DNA of 32,671 nucleotides, taken from positions 1 through 32,671 of the forward strand of contig NZ_BJDL01000035.1 in the NCBI RefSeq assembly GCF_005405125.1, given 5' to 3'. Below, one piece after another: positions 15,579 through 24,711 of the stretch. The stretch is from Lactiplantibacillus songbeiensis (GTDB lineage: Bacteria; Bacillota; Bacilli; Lactobacillales; Lactobacillaceae). Made by a program: the position numbers and the translations under genes. Below the pieces are notes generated by a model. It worked only from the letters and a program-made list of their open reading frames with translations, was not told the DNA's origin and did not search any database. Each line of letters starts with the position of its first letter. Within the stretch, counting starts at the first letter, position 1.

Positions 15579-16760
15579 ATGGCTGAAAATTTACGTTTAA
15601 CTAGTGATGCCGACCGCGATGCATTCTATCAACTGTATCAATATGCCTTCAATAATCATGATAGTGCTGCACGACGGGCCTTCTTTATGGATCGTTATCA
15701 ACACGGTTGGATTTATGGCTTGCACGCTAATCAACAACTCGTCAGTGGCCTGTATAGTTTGCCATTTCAAGTCAACTTTCATGGCGTCACCTATCCGATG
15801 AACGGCATCGGGGATGTCATGAGTGCACCCGAATACTCGGGCCGTGGCGGCGCTGGTAAGTTACTTACCGCTGCGTTACAAGAAATGGCCGCTAAGCAGA
15901 TTCCGTTGTCCTATCTCGCGCCATTTTCTTATGCTTATTACCGTAAATTCGGTTACGAACAAGTCTTTAATCACACGCAACACACGATTGCGGCCCACGA
16001 TCTCCCGGTTATTAAGCCCTACGACTTGTCTGGGACCATCACCCGTTACGGCAATGAAGGTCTAGTCCTAATTAATGACTTTTACGCGGCGCAACCAATC
16101 AATCAGCGTGGTGGCATGATTCGTTCTGACTGGTGGTTACATTACTTGACGTTAAAACATGCTTGGTCCGTCGCGATTTATCGCAATGCCGACCAACAAA
16201 TTGAAGGTTATCTCATCTACGATCGCCAAGCTACCACCTTTGCCATTCAGGAATGGGCCGCTAGCACCCCGACTGCTCAGCAACGACTAGCTAACTTTGT
16301 GACCAAACACGGCACGACTTTTCAAACGTTTAGTTACGAAGCGCCAAGTGAAGCACCGTTAGCGGATTTGTTCGAAAATCCATACGCCCTCCACGTCACC
16401 ACGACCCCGTATATGATGGCGCGCATCGTGTTATTGCATGACTTTTTAAAACGCTACCCGTTTACTGGCGATATCACGCCTATCCGCTTAGCGATAACCG
16501 ATGCGACGCTACCGGCTAACCAAGGCATCTGGCAATTACAGGTCACGCACGGTCAAGTCACTTTAAACCGTGTGACTGCCGACTTAACCAGCACTAGCGA
16601 CTTACAACTCTCGATTCAGCAACTCACCAAAGCACTGTTTGGCGCCCGGAGCTTGGCTAGTGCTTGGCACTATGGTCAACTCACCGGCGACCTCGCTGCA
16701 GCCCAACGACTAGATGCGAGTTTGGTTCATGACAAACCAGCGCTAATCGATTACTTCTAA
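15579..16760 (+). CDS. Eis-like GNAT acetyltransferase
   Basis: A 393-residue protein with Eis architecture: an N-terminal GNAT domain (acetyl-CoA loop around SGRGGAGKLL, about 87-96, after GIGDVMSAPEY), a second GNAT-like domain from about 150, and an SCP2-like C-terminal domain ending DYF, where Eis proteins carry a functional C-terminal carboxylate. AAGGAGG precedes the ATG. Eis relatives acetylate amines at various positions; the natural substrate in lactobacilli is unknown. The tight link to mupG hints at an amino-sugar or wall-fragment substrate, which is inference. Confidence 0.86.
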   Translation: MAENLRLTSDADRDAFYQLYQYAFNNHDSAARRAFFMDRYQHGWIYGLHANQQLVSGLYSLPFQVNFHGVTYPMNGIGDVMSAPEYSGRGGAGKLLTAALQEMAAKQIPLSYLAPFSYAYYRKFGYEQVFNHTQHTIAAHDLPVIKPYDLSGTITRYGNEGLVLINDFYAAQPINQRGGMIRSDWWLHYLTLKHAWSVAIYRNADQQIEGYLIYDRQATTFAIQEWAASTPTAQQRLANFVTKHGTTFQTFSYEAPSEAPLADLFENPYALHVTTTPYMMARIVLLHDFLKRYPFTGDITPIRLAITDATLPANQGIWQLQVTHGQVTLNRVTADLTSTSDLQLSIQQLTKALFGARSLASAWHYGQLTGDLAAAQRLDASLVHDKPALIDYF

Positions 16761-16761
16761 C

Positions 16762-16803
16762 TAAAAACCACCGACCTACTGAATACGTGGTCGGTGGTTT
16801 TTA
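16762..16803. terminator. Bidirectional terminator
   Basis: A perfect 15-bp stem (16762-16776 with 16789-16803). It ends the mupG-acetyltransferase operon, and the stop codon of the leftward small membrane gene lies inside its right arm. Confidence 0.9.
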
Positions 16804-16968
16804 GTGCTGATGCCATAATTGATAACTCATCCAAGCTAAGCCGATTAGCAATAGCCCGAAAACGCCATTCAACAGCAAATTATCCGCTGGTATGCGAATA
16901 TTGGTTATCCAAAAGATTAGAATGATCATTAAAGCAATGAGACTCCCAATTTGAATCCTTCTATGCAT
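16801..16968 (-). CDS. Small two-helix membrane protein
   Basis: A 55-residue protein, MHRRIQIGSLIALM..., with two hydrophobic helices (about 6-24 and 30-50) and short charged ends. I prefer the ATG at 16968, which follows GGGGGA by 9 bases, over the longer reading from 17025 that would place polar residues and a Cys ahead of it without a ribosome site. Function unknown. Confidence 0.6.
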   Translation of the reverse strand: MHRRIQIGSLIALMIILIFWITNIRIPADNLLLNGVFGLLLIGLAWMSYQLWHQH

Positions 16969-17076
16969 GATCCAAGTCCCCCACAGATTGAATTTTGACC
17001 TAATTATGCAAGCTAACCAAGTCAAATACCAGCCGAATCAGACTAACTATGTCAAATCTTAACGATTATTCGCAGA

Positions 17077-17115
17077 CTAAAAGCGGCACGCCTTCACTGG
17101 TCGCGCCGCTTTTAG
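17077..17115 (-). terminator. Terminator of the 34-codon ORF
   Basis: An 11-bp perfect stem, CTAAAAGCGGC (17077-17087) with GCCGCTTTTAG (17105-17115), nine bases past the stop of the small ORF at 17124. Confidence 0.72.
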
Positions 17116-17123
17116 CATCAACT

Positions 17124-17228
17124 TTAACGTCGTAATTTAAACAAAAAGAAAATCACAGCTGCCAGTGCTAAAATCACTAGCGCCGTCACACCTAAAAATA
17201 AGAGATCCCCGTAATAGATGCCGTTCAT
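17124..17228 (-). CDS. Very small membrane protein (34 residues)
   Basis: Reads MNGIYYGDLLFLGVTALVIL followed by a hydrophobic run and KLRR. It is one transmembrane helix with a short acidic N-terminus and a basic C-terminus, so the N-terminus is probably outside. GGAGG lies 9 bases before the ATG, a promoter at 17262-17290 and a terminator at 17077-17115 frame it, and it fits no larger gene. This gene context argues that it is real despite its size. It could be a small regulatory membrane peptide or a type I toxin-like peptide; no antisense RNA partner was recognised. Confidence 0.65.
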   Translation of the reverse strand: MNGIYYGDLLFLGVTALVILALAAVIFFLFKLRR

Positions 17229-17261
17229 CGCCGTTGTCCTCCAAGGTTTTGACTTACCTTT

Positions 17262-17290
17262 AGCATAACGCAAAAGCAGTCGCTAACCAA
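17262..17290 (-). promoter_or_regulatory. Promoter of the 34-codon ORF
   Basis: Minus-strand TTGGTT (17290-17285), a 17-base spacer and TATGCT (17267-17262). The -35 lies inside the hairpin that terminates the upstream beta-glucosidase gene. Confidence 0.5.
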
Positions 17291-17322
17291 CCTGAAAATC
17301 AGGCTGCCTAACGACTGCTTTT
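17272..17322 (-). terminator. Terminator of the beta-glucoside operon
   Basis: A long hairpin pairs 17272-17282 (AAAAGCAGTCG) with 17312-17322 (CGACTGCTTTT), with an inner CCTGA/TCAGG stem. It lies 22 bases past the stop of the 6-phospho-beta-glucosidase. Confidence 0.8.
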
Positions 17323-17343
17323 TACAATTTCAGCTTCTTATAA

Positions 17344-18888
<1,545 letters not shown>

Positions 18889-18938
18889 CTAATCCCGTAG
18901 CACTAGTCGCGGTCCAAAATTAACGGCAGTTCTAATCA

Positions 18939-19283
18939 TTACTTTTCAGCGTCTAAACGCCGGTATAAATCAACAATTTCACCAGCTAAGTCGCGGAACG
19001 TAATCGCGTTCATGATATGATCTTGTGAATGAACAAGGAGCAATGAGACATGGGTATGCTTGCCAGAAGCCTCATCAGTTAACATTGAGGTCTGAGCATT
19101 GTGTGCTTCAGTCAAGAAGTTATCAGCTTCCTTCAACTTGGCATCAGCCTTGTCAAAGTCGCCTTCCTTAGCGGCCCGAATCGCTTCAAAAGCGGAACTT
19201 TTAGCGTTCCCACCATTGACGATCAATCCCATGATTGTTTCTAAACTTGCGTCGGTTTCTGTTGCTTGATTTTCTTCTGCCAT
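18939..19283 (-). CDS. PTS lactose/cellobiose-type IIA component
   Basis: A 114-residue IIA protein of the lactose/chitobiose family. The phosphorylated His is His85 in LLLVHSQDHIM, with Asp88 as the metal-binding trimer residue; the usual Ala after the active His is Ser here. It takes phosphate from HPr and passes it to IIB. The ATG at 19283 is used because AAAGGA touches the upstream ATG at 19295. The acidic N-terminal extension EENQATETD is normal for the family. It lies between IIB and the glucosidase. Confidence 0.93.
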   Translation of the reverse strand: MAEENQATETDASLETIMGLIVNGGNAKSSAFEAIRAAKEGDFDKADAKLKEADNFLTEAHNAQTSMLTDEASGKHTHVSLLLVHSQDHIMNAITFRDLAGEIVDLYRRLDAEK

Positions 19284-19375
19284 TAATTTATACATCCTTT
19301 TTAATTTTTTAGTTCAACCGTCATCGCCGGATTTGGACGATCACGTTGATTGGTACTTGCTAGGTTAATTGATAA

Positions 19376-19699
19376 CTATTTTGCGGCTTTGGCCATTGAG
19401 GCTTCGGCTTCTTTTAAGACTTTTTCACCATTCATCATGCCATAATCTTGCATGTTGATGACTTCAACAGGAATATCAGTGACTTTCTTTTGGAAGTCAC
19501 TTAACATATAGCGAATTTGTGGTCCAAGCATTAAGATATCAGGGTTCTTTTCTTTTAGCTTGTTATCGGCATCACTGGCAGCGGTTGCAAAAATATCTGC
19601 ATCAATCCCGTCAGCTTCCGCTGCTTTTTGCATCTTTGAAACTAATAATGAGGTCGACATTCCGGCAGAACAGACCAACATAATTGTTTTTTCAGCCAT
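19376..19699 (-). CDS. PTS cellobiose-type IIB component
   Basis: A 107-residue IIB protein. The phosphocysteine is Cys10 in MLVCSAGMSTS, followed by the fold typical of the cellobiose/chitobiose IIB family (LGPQIRYM at about 58-65). It takes phosphate from IIA and gives it to the sugar bound in IIC. AGGAGC lies 9 bases before the ATG at 19699. No IIC permease gene follows in the operon or elsewhere in the window. Confidence 0.93.
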   Translation of the reverse strand: MAEKTIMLVCSAGMSTSLLVSKMQKAAEADGIDADIFATAASDADNKLKEKNPDILMLGPQIRYMLSDFQKKVTDIPVEVINMQDYGMMNGEKVLKEAEASMAKAAK

Positions 19700-19753
19700 A
19701 ATCAACACGCTCCTAAATTCTTTTTTGTTTTTATTACTTTTAACGGTTGCATT

Positions 19754-19768
19754 TTAAACCGCTTTCAT
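19754..19768 (-). promoter_or_regulatory. Catabolite-response element (cre)
   Basis: Minus-strand ATGAAAGCGGTTTAA matches the consensus WTGNAANCGNWWNCA at all but one fixed position. It lies just downstream of the -10, where CcpA would block the operon when preferred sugars are present. Confidence 0.65.
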
Positions 19769-19778
19769 TACAATTAAG

Positions 19779-19807
19779 ATTATAAGTCATGGGTACAAAT
19801 TAAACAA
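19779..19807 (-). promoter_or_regulatory. Promoter of the PTS IIB-IIA-glucosidase operon
   Basis: Minus-strand TTGTTT (19807-19802), a 17-base spacer and a perfect TATAAT (19784-19779). Confidence 0.65.
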
Positions 19808-19864
19808 GTCTGAATAAATACTTTTAGCAAAAATTTTCAGATGGCACGCGTTGAACGTAACTTG

Positions 19865-20012
19865 CCACTCTGGTTGGGCCAGCATTGGCTGGAACTTGGT
19901 GGTCGCGTTTGGAAGCCAAAGGGCGGTCTTCCAAGCCGGGCTTTATCTAAGTCGAAAAACCACGACTAAGATAAACGACACCACTGAGCCAATGTTGGCC
20001 CGCCCGGCGTTA
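19865..20012 (+). repeat. Structured intergenic element, copy 4a (type I)
   Basis: Left member of the fourth pair, between the divergent PTS operon and GntR gene. Stems: GGGCCAGCATTGGCT with AGCCAATGTTGGCCC (the most complete outer stem), TGGAAG/CTTCCA and TTTATCT/AGATAAA. A decayed end motif AACTAGCACCTAGCACC follows at about 20068. Bases 20013-20204 hold no gene that I can see. Confidence 0.88.
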
Positions 20013-20204
20013 ATTAACGACTAGTTATGCTTAATCCGGTAACTTAGCCAAGAACTTGGCAGCATTTTAACTAGCACCTAGCACCACCTAAACTAACTTA
20101 TTAGTGAGACAATTAGTCCATCACTAATTATCGACACATCAGACTAACACCCGGGTGACTGATTTATTTTTTAAAAGCAACTTTTACCAATTAACAGTCG
20201 TAGT

Positions 20205-20357
20205 GACCAAGATAGTCGCCGTGTCGCGTCACTTGACCGGGTGATTTCCCCGATTTAGTGACTGGGCCGCCTTTAAAGACGTGGGTTATCGGCTTTGAAG
20301 CGCCTCGAAGACCGCTCCTCGGGCTTCCAGGCTCGCCCCACCGCGACTGTCTTGGTC
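20205..20357 (-). repeat. Structured intergenic element, copy 4b (highly diverged)
   Basis: Minus-oriented. The outer stem GACCAAGACAGTCGC pairs with GCGACTATCTTGGTC at the other end, with a sequence unlike all other copies. The inner GAAG...CTTC stem with a CGGT loop is retained, and an extra hairpin of about 35 bases is inserted before the last stem. It ends 61 bases before the GntR start. Confidence 0.7.
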
Positions 20358-20418
20358 AACGAAGACGATCAAGGTACCACTAATCAATACACCATCAACC
20401 AAGAAAGCAGTGATTTTT

Positions 20419-21126
20419 ATGTATCGTGACATTGCAGCTAGTATCGTTAAAGCGATTCGCGACGGTATCTTTGTCACCAAGCTCCCCACCGAAGCCCAAT
20501 TAATGGACCGGTATAATGTTAGTCGTAATACAATTCGCAAGGCCATTGACCTTGTCTACCAACAAGGCTTACTCCGCCGTGTCCAAGGTAGTGGCTATTT
20601 TATTAGTAAGATTGAGCTTCGTCATAAAACAGTCGTCAACTTGTCCGCTCGTTCGATTCAAGGTGGCGAGAATCAACCACATAACCTAGAATCGAAAGTC
20701 GTCACCTTCGATACTATTAAAAGTGATACCGCCCTTGCTAAGCAATTCGGGATTCCAGTTGAAGAAGAACTTTATCGCGTCATCCGGCTACGTTATTGGC
20801 ATCATCAGCTTTACAGCCTAGAAACCTCCTATTATTTAAAATCAGTGGTACGCTTTATTTCCGTCGAAGCGGTTAATAGTTCTATTTTCAGCTTTCTGGA
20901 AGAAGTCTACGGCATTCGAGTGGCCAATAGTGATGATTACTTATCGTTAACTAATCTGAACGAAGAAGAAGCCAGCTTAATGCAAGCGGACCACGGCAAA
21001 ACTTATTTGACCTTAGATTCCAGCAATTATTACAAAAATAATGGTCTATTTAATTTTTCGCACACAGTCTTCGCATACCCTGATCTGGCGCTGTATTTCC
21101 ACACAACTAACTTAGCAAATAATTAA
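20419..21126 (+). CDS. GntR/HutC family transcription regulator (UTRA domain)
   Basis: A 235-residue regulator. The winged helix-turn-helix is N-terminal (LPTEAQLMDRYNVSRNTIRKAIDLV, about 22-46, then GLLRRVQGSGYFI), and the effector-binding UTRA domain runs from about 80 to 230. Such regulators respond to phosphorylated sugars. It diverges from the PTS IIB-IIA-glucosidase operon, whose last gene has a perfect palindrome upstream, so it most likely controls that operon by sensing a phospho-beta-glucoside. The ATG at 20419 lacks a strong ribosome site (only AGAAAG); a GTG at 20410 is the alternative. Confidence 0.88.
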   Translation: MYRDIAASIVKAIRDGIFVTKLPTEAQLMDRYNVSRNTIRKAIDLVYQQGLLRRVQGSGYFISKIELRHKTVVNLSARSIQGGENQPHNLESKVVTFDTIKSDTALAKQFGIPVEEELYRVIRLRYWHHQLYSLETSYYLKSVVRFISVEAVNSSIFSFLEEVYGIRVANSDDYLSLTNLNEEEASLMQADHGKTYLTLDSSNYYKNNGLFNFSHTVFAYPDLALYFHTTNLANN

Positions 21127-21176
21127 TTTATCCTCAAATATTGACGAATCACTGTAAATTCATCACATTTTACGGC

Positions 21177-21194
21177 TATAATGGTATAGTATAC
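21177..21194 (+). promoter_or_regulatory. -10 element and palindrome before the glycosyltransferase
   Basis: TATAAT (21177-21182) followed by the odd palindrome GTATAGTATAC (21184-21194). No clear -35. The palindrome may be an operator placed over the transcript start. Confidence 0.45.
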
Positions 21195-21217
21195 AAAAAT
21201 ATGATGGAGGAATTAGC

Positions 21218-21952
21218 GTGTCTGCACCCCTTTTTTCAGTGGTTGTACCTGCGTACAATCAACATAAATTTATCAACAGTTGCCTGACCAGCCTCCGCCA
21301 ACAAACGATTACAGACTTCGAAGTGATCGTGGTGGATGACTGTTCAACCGATGATACTGCAGCTCAGATTGCGACGTTAATCAAAGATGATGACCGGTTC
21401 CACGTCATCACCCATACGCACAATCGCGGTGTTTCGGCAGCGCGCAATTCAGGTATGGCGGCCGCAACCGGTCAGTACTTGTGTTTCGTCGACGGGGACG
21501 ACTGGGTGGAACCAAACTTTCTTGAATATTTCTTGCAGGCTTACCAAGCTGCTCCCAAATCACAATTGGTTGTTTGCGGCCACTACGGCTATTTAGCTGT
21601 ACCTGGCCCACAGAAAACATACGATCAAAAGGAATTAATTGCCAATATTAATTTTGGGACCGTGGGCGGCTTTTCGTGGAATAAATGTTTCGTCCGCGCT
21701 ATTATTACGGCGCATCATTTAAAATTCAACGAAGAAATTGATTTTCTTGAAGATCAATTATTTGCTTTTCAGTATGCCAACTATGTCCAATCGACAGCCT
21801 ACATGCCTGAAAAGACCTATCACTATCGCTGGCGTTTCCGTAGTAACCTGTCCCACATCGGGATTCCGTTCTTTGCGGCACGGCGCAAGATGATCAAGTT
21901 ATTAAAGCAAGAAAGTAAGCAAACGTTGCGTGAAGATTTGAATAATCAGTAG
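21218..21952 (+). CDS. Family 2 glycosyltransferase
   Basis: A 244-residue GT-A fold enzyme. It begins LFSVVVPAYNQHKFI, has VVDDCSTDDT (38-47) for nucleotide binding, and the metal-binding DGDD motif at 92-95. A short C-terminal region without membrane helices follows. The start is GTG with GGAGG 7 bases upstream. Such enzymes add sugars to cell-wall polysaccharides or glycoproteins; donor and acceptor are unknown. It is convergent with two WxL wall proteins across a strong terminator. Confidence 0.9.
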   Translation: MSAPLFSVVVPAYNQHKFINSCLTSLRQQTITDFEVIVVDDCSTDDTAAQIATLIKDDDRFHVITHTHNRGVSAARNSGMAAATGQYLCFVDGDDWVEPNFLEYFLQAYQAAPKSQLVVCGHYGYLAVPGPQKTYDQKELIANINFGTVGGFSWNKCFVRAIITAHHLKFNEEIDFLEDQLFAFQYANYVQSTAYMPEKTYHYRWRFRSNLSHIGIPFFAARRKMIKLLKQESKQTLREDLNNQ

Positions 21953-21953
21953 T

Positions 21954-21990
21954 TTAAAAGGCGTTCAGAATTTTTCTGAACGCCTTTTAA
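21954..21990. terminator. Bidirectional terminator between convergent genes
   Basis: A perfect 16-bp stem (21954-21969 with 21975-21990) with a 5-base loop and A/T-rich feet. Confidence 0.92.
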
Positions 21991-22001
21991 CTATCTCGAT
22001 A

Positions 22002-23615
22002 TTATTGATCACTGGGCACATCCTCTAAAGTCCACGTAATCTTACCTTGATACGTTCCAGGAACCGCATCAGGACGCGTCTTCAATAAAATTCCCGTATC
22101 GTTTTTCCAAGCTTGATTACTGTCAAAGGCCGCCTGACCTTGCGCCGTCGCAATCACTGTCCCTTTGCTCGTTAACGGCACCGCATTTTGGCCTTGATGA
22201 TATTCGAGTTGACCCGCCAATTCACCTTTTTTTGGATCTTTAAATGATGTCACTGCAGCCAAGAGACGCCAGCTTTGCTTAACATCGCCCCGCTCATCGT
22301 TAACTTTAACTTGCCAATCATCGGTACGCTCAGTTAATTGTGAGTGCCCGTTTAAGACGACATCTTTGAATTTAACTTGGTCTGGGACTTTCTTAAAGGC
22401 TAGATTGCCTTGGACGTGGACAGACACTGATAATTTCTGCGAAGTCATATTATGTCTATCGATCGAAAATACTTCCAATTCGTGGGTACCAGGCTTTAAG
22501 CTTTTTTCATCTAAATCAAATTCAAATTTACCAGTTGCAATCTCTTCATCATTCAACTTTAAGCTTGCCAACCGATCACCTTTCCGCACGACCATAATTC
22601 GAACATTATGATCTTCCATGCTACTTTCACGTTTGATTGTACCAGTTATTTTTAGCTTTTCATGATGCTTAATTTTAAATTCAGTTTTTGCCAATTCTAG
22701 GTGCATTGGTAAATCAGCTAATAGCATATATCTTGGCAGGACAAGGTTATGATCACTACCATCGACATAATACTTAGCTACACCATCATCTTTCTCACTA
22801 CTAACAATATTATTCTTTACATGATTAGCAATAACCTTTACCTCAATCGTTGCCCAATCACGCTGGTCGCTCAACTTAACCGGAAAATTATATTCCAATC
22901 TTTTTTCTCCCACAGAAACAGCATTCGTCACACCCTGACTAGTTAAAAATTCAGCACTTTTAAACGTAATCGCTTTTGGCGCCCTAAAATACAACTTAAC
23001 CTTTCGCGTTGCTGCAGTCCCAGTTCGATGTTTAAATTTGAATCGATAGGTCAACTCTGAATGATCCCCCAATACTGACCCAGCGCTAACCTCTTGACCA
23101 TGCGCATCAATAATGTCTACCGAAGTGTCGACAACCGCATTCGGCATGGCATCATTAGCATGTGACGTCGCCGTATCCGAACCACCTTCAGTCACCACTG
23201 ACGGTTCACTGGCACTACTACTAGTACTCTCGCTGCTAGTTGAGACACTTGAATCACTTGAATGTTCACTCCCAGTCTTACTTGAACTATAACTGGTCTC
23301 CTGTGACTCGCGACTACTTGAATCCGCACTGTTCTGACTAACACTACTTTCTGAACTACTTTCACGTTCAGCATGACTCTCTACACTACTAGCTGAACTT
23401 GAACTAACCTGAGATTCTGAGCTACTTGAACTTTCTACATGACTGCTTAAATCGGCTGCTGAACTGCTCACAGTTGACTGACTTTCCGATTGCTTAGTTG
23501 TGTCATCAATCTGACTACTTTCAACTGTTGGTGTGGCGATGGCTTGTACCGCCAGTTCTTCCCCAACTTGATTCAAACTAATGATTAACCCAATAATACT
23601 TACCCATCGCCACAT
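22002..23615 (-). CDS. Serine-rich secreted surface protein with C-terminal WxL-like domain
   Basis: A 537-residue exported protein. A hydrophobic signal segment (about 1-24, ending VQA) is followed by an extended Ser-rich region with many Ser-Ser and Glu-Ser repeats (about 34-145). A beta-rich domain (about 165-290) and an Ig-like region follow, and the C-terminus has WxL features: DDWQVKV and a YQGKITWTLEDVP end. WxL domains bind peptidoglycan non-covalently; no LPxTG anchor is present. AGGAGG precedes the ATG. The upstream neighbour also ends in a WxL domain and is probably cotranscribed or co-regulated. The Ser-rich linker is a likely site of glycosylation and length variation. Confidence 0.83.
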   Translation of the reverse strand: MWRWVSIIGLIISLNQVGEELAVQAIATPTVESSQIDDTTKQSESQSTVSSSAADLSSHVESSSSSESQVSSSSASSVESHAERESSSESSVSQNSADSSSRESQETSYSSSKTGSEHSSDSSVSTSSESTSSSASEPSVVTEGGSDTATSHANDAMPNAVVDTSVDIIDAHGQEVSAGSVLGDHSELTYRFKFKHRTGTAATRKVKLYFRAPKAITFKSAEFLTSQGVTNAVSVGEKRLEYNFPVKLSDQRDWATIEVKVIANHVKNNIVSSEKDDGVAKYYVDGSDHNLVLPRYMLLADLPMHLELAKTEFKIKHHEKLKITGTIKRESSMEDHNVRIMVVRKGDRLASLKLNDEEIATGKFEFDLDEKSLKPGTHELEVFSIDRHNMTSQKLSVSVHVQGNLAFKKVPDQVKFKDVVLNGHSQLTERTDDWQVKVNDERGDVKQSWRLLAAVTSFKDPKKGELAGQLEYHQGQNAVPLTSKGTVIATAQGQAAFDSNQAWKNDTGILLKTRPDAVPGTYQGKITWTLEDVPSDQ

Positions 23616-23647
23616 TGATTGTGCCTCCTATTCTTTCGCTACGATAC

Positions 23648-23662
23648 TTGCAAACGGTTGCT
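23648..23662 (+). promoter_or_regulatory. cre-like site between the two WxL genes
   Basis: TTGCAAACGGTTGCT matches the cre consensus except for the last base. It lies 33 bases upstream of the serine-rich gene. A GTGGC/GCCAC hairpin at about 23682-23702 separates it from the gene at 23711. It may place the second gene under CcpA control; a chance match is possible. Confidence 0.45.
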
Positions 23663-23710
23663 TTTTAGTATGATATGTATCGTGGCCCCGCTAACGGTAG
23701 CCACCTCTTT

Positions 23711-24400
23711 TTATTGTCGCGGTTTAGCGGTTTCTGGCACCATCGCCATCGTCCACGTTACCTTAGCCGTATAGGCCCCAGTACGGTTACCTTCAGGAAC
23801 AGACAACCGAATGTCACTATTCCCATAGTGAAGCGTAGACCGCCCTAATCCAGCTTTAGCTTTCGCTGCAAATACGGGTTGTGCGTCTTTCGTTAAAGTC
23901 ACTTGGCTAGGCGCAGTTGGCAGTTCTGACGCAGAGTTCCCCAGAATTGCCCCTCTATAAAGTGTCACCGACGCCCCTTTCAAAAATTCTTTAGCCGGTG
24001 CAGGTGTCGCCGGCTTTTTAGACTCTGGCCGCGTCGTTGGCGTCATTTTTTCAAACTCACTAATGCTGGCAGAAACCGTCCAGCCCCCTTCGAAGCCGGG
24101 ATTGCTAACTCGGATTGGCTCTGGATTCACTGTGGCTTGGGCTTCGTTTAACCCACTAGCCTGCATTTCTAATGCCTCAAAAGTAAATGTTGGTGCAGAA
24201 TCTAATGTCACGGTGGCCGTTGGATTAGTCTTCAAACTAACTTTAGCTTCCGTCGCCTGAGTTGAAATACCAGGGATATCTGGTTTTGGGGAATCTTTAT
24301 TGCTATCTGTACCAGCTGCATTTACCAGCATTGTACAAGTACTAACTCCCATACTCAACGTGGCGCTCATCATCAAGAGTTGCTTCGCTAATTTTTTCAT
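23711..24400 (-). CDS. WxL domain cell-surface protein
   Basis: A 229-residue protein: a signal peptide (MKKLAKQLLMMSATLS..., cut near VNAA at about 29), a Pro-rich linker and a full WxL domain with GGWTVSASISEF and the C-terminal YTAKVTWTMAMVP. It would be held at the wall by binding peptidoglycan. AAGGAG precedes the ATG and a promoter lies at 24459-24487. The serine-rich WxL-like gene follows after 95 bases. The DUF916 partner proteins of complete WxL clusters are missing here. Confidence 0.9.
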   Translation of the reverse strand: MKKLAKQLLMMSATLSMGVSTCTMLVNAAGTDSNKDSPKPDIPGISTQATEAKVSLKTNPTATVTLDSAPTFTFEALEMQASGLNEAQATVNPEPIRVSNPGFEGGWTVSASISEFEKMTPTTRPESKKPATPAPAKEFLKGASVTLYRGAILGNSASELPTAPSQVTLTKDAQPVFAAKAKAGLGRSTLHYGNSDIRLSVPEGNRTGAYTAKVTWTMAMVPETAKPRQ

Positions 24401-24458
24401 CTGTTGTGCTCCTTTGCATTGGATGTTTTTTTACTGGGCCTCAGTTATCCATGCCCAT

Positions 24459-24487
24459 ATCCTAGCAGATGCAATTTTAGATTGCAA
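24459..24487 (-). promoter_or_regulatory. Promoter of the WxL gene pair
   Basis: Minus-strand TTGCAA (24487-24482), a 17-base spacer and TAGGAT (24464-24459). Predicted leader of about 50 bases. Confidence 0.5.
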
Positions 24488-24649
24488 GCTTAATTCTTAT
24501 GTAAATCATATGAAAAATCTAATAATTATTTTGTTGCAATCATTTATCATAAAAATATCGTTAAATTGATGGTCTCCCTCGTTCAAGACCATTATGCCTG
24601 CTAATGATTCAGCTACAAACATTTAGTGGAAACGGTCTCAACAAAATGC

Positions 24650-24678
24650 TTGTTCTCGCCTCCATCGCGCCGTACAAT
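24650..24678 (+). promoter_or_regulatory. Promoter of the histidine phosphatase gene
   Basis: TTGTTC (24650-24655), a 17-base spacer and TACAAT (24673-24678), 34 bases before the ATG at 24712. Confidence 0.6.
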
Positions 24679-24711
24679 GAAGCTATGTTAACTAATCGAG
24701 GAGGCTTCGCA

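Noticed and set aside
20286-20546. Leftward open frame of 86 codons over the start of the GntR gene
   Set aside because: Antisense to a clear regulator gene and the adjoining repeat; no start signals.
23192-23480. Possible tandem-repeat or CRISPR-like array in the serine-rich region
   Set aside because: The repetition is codon-level Ser-rich coding sequence with no regular repeat and spacer lengths.
24300-24569. Rightward open frame of 89 codons over the WxL signal peptide and promoter
   Set aside because: Antisense to a well-supported gene; hydrophobicity reflects the complement of the signal peptide.
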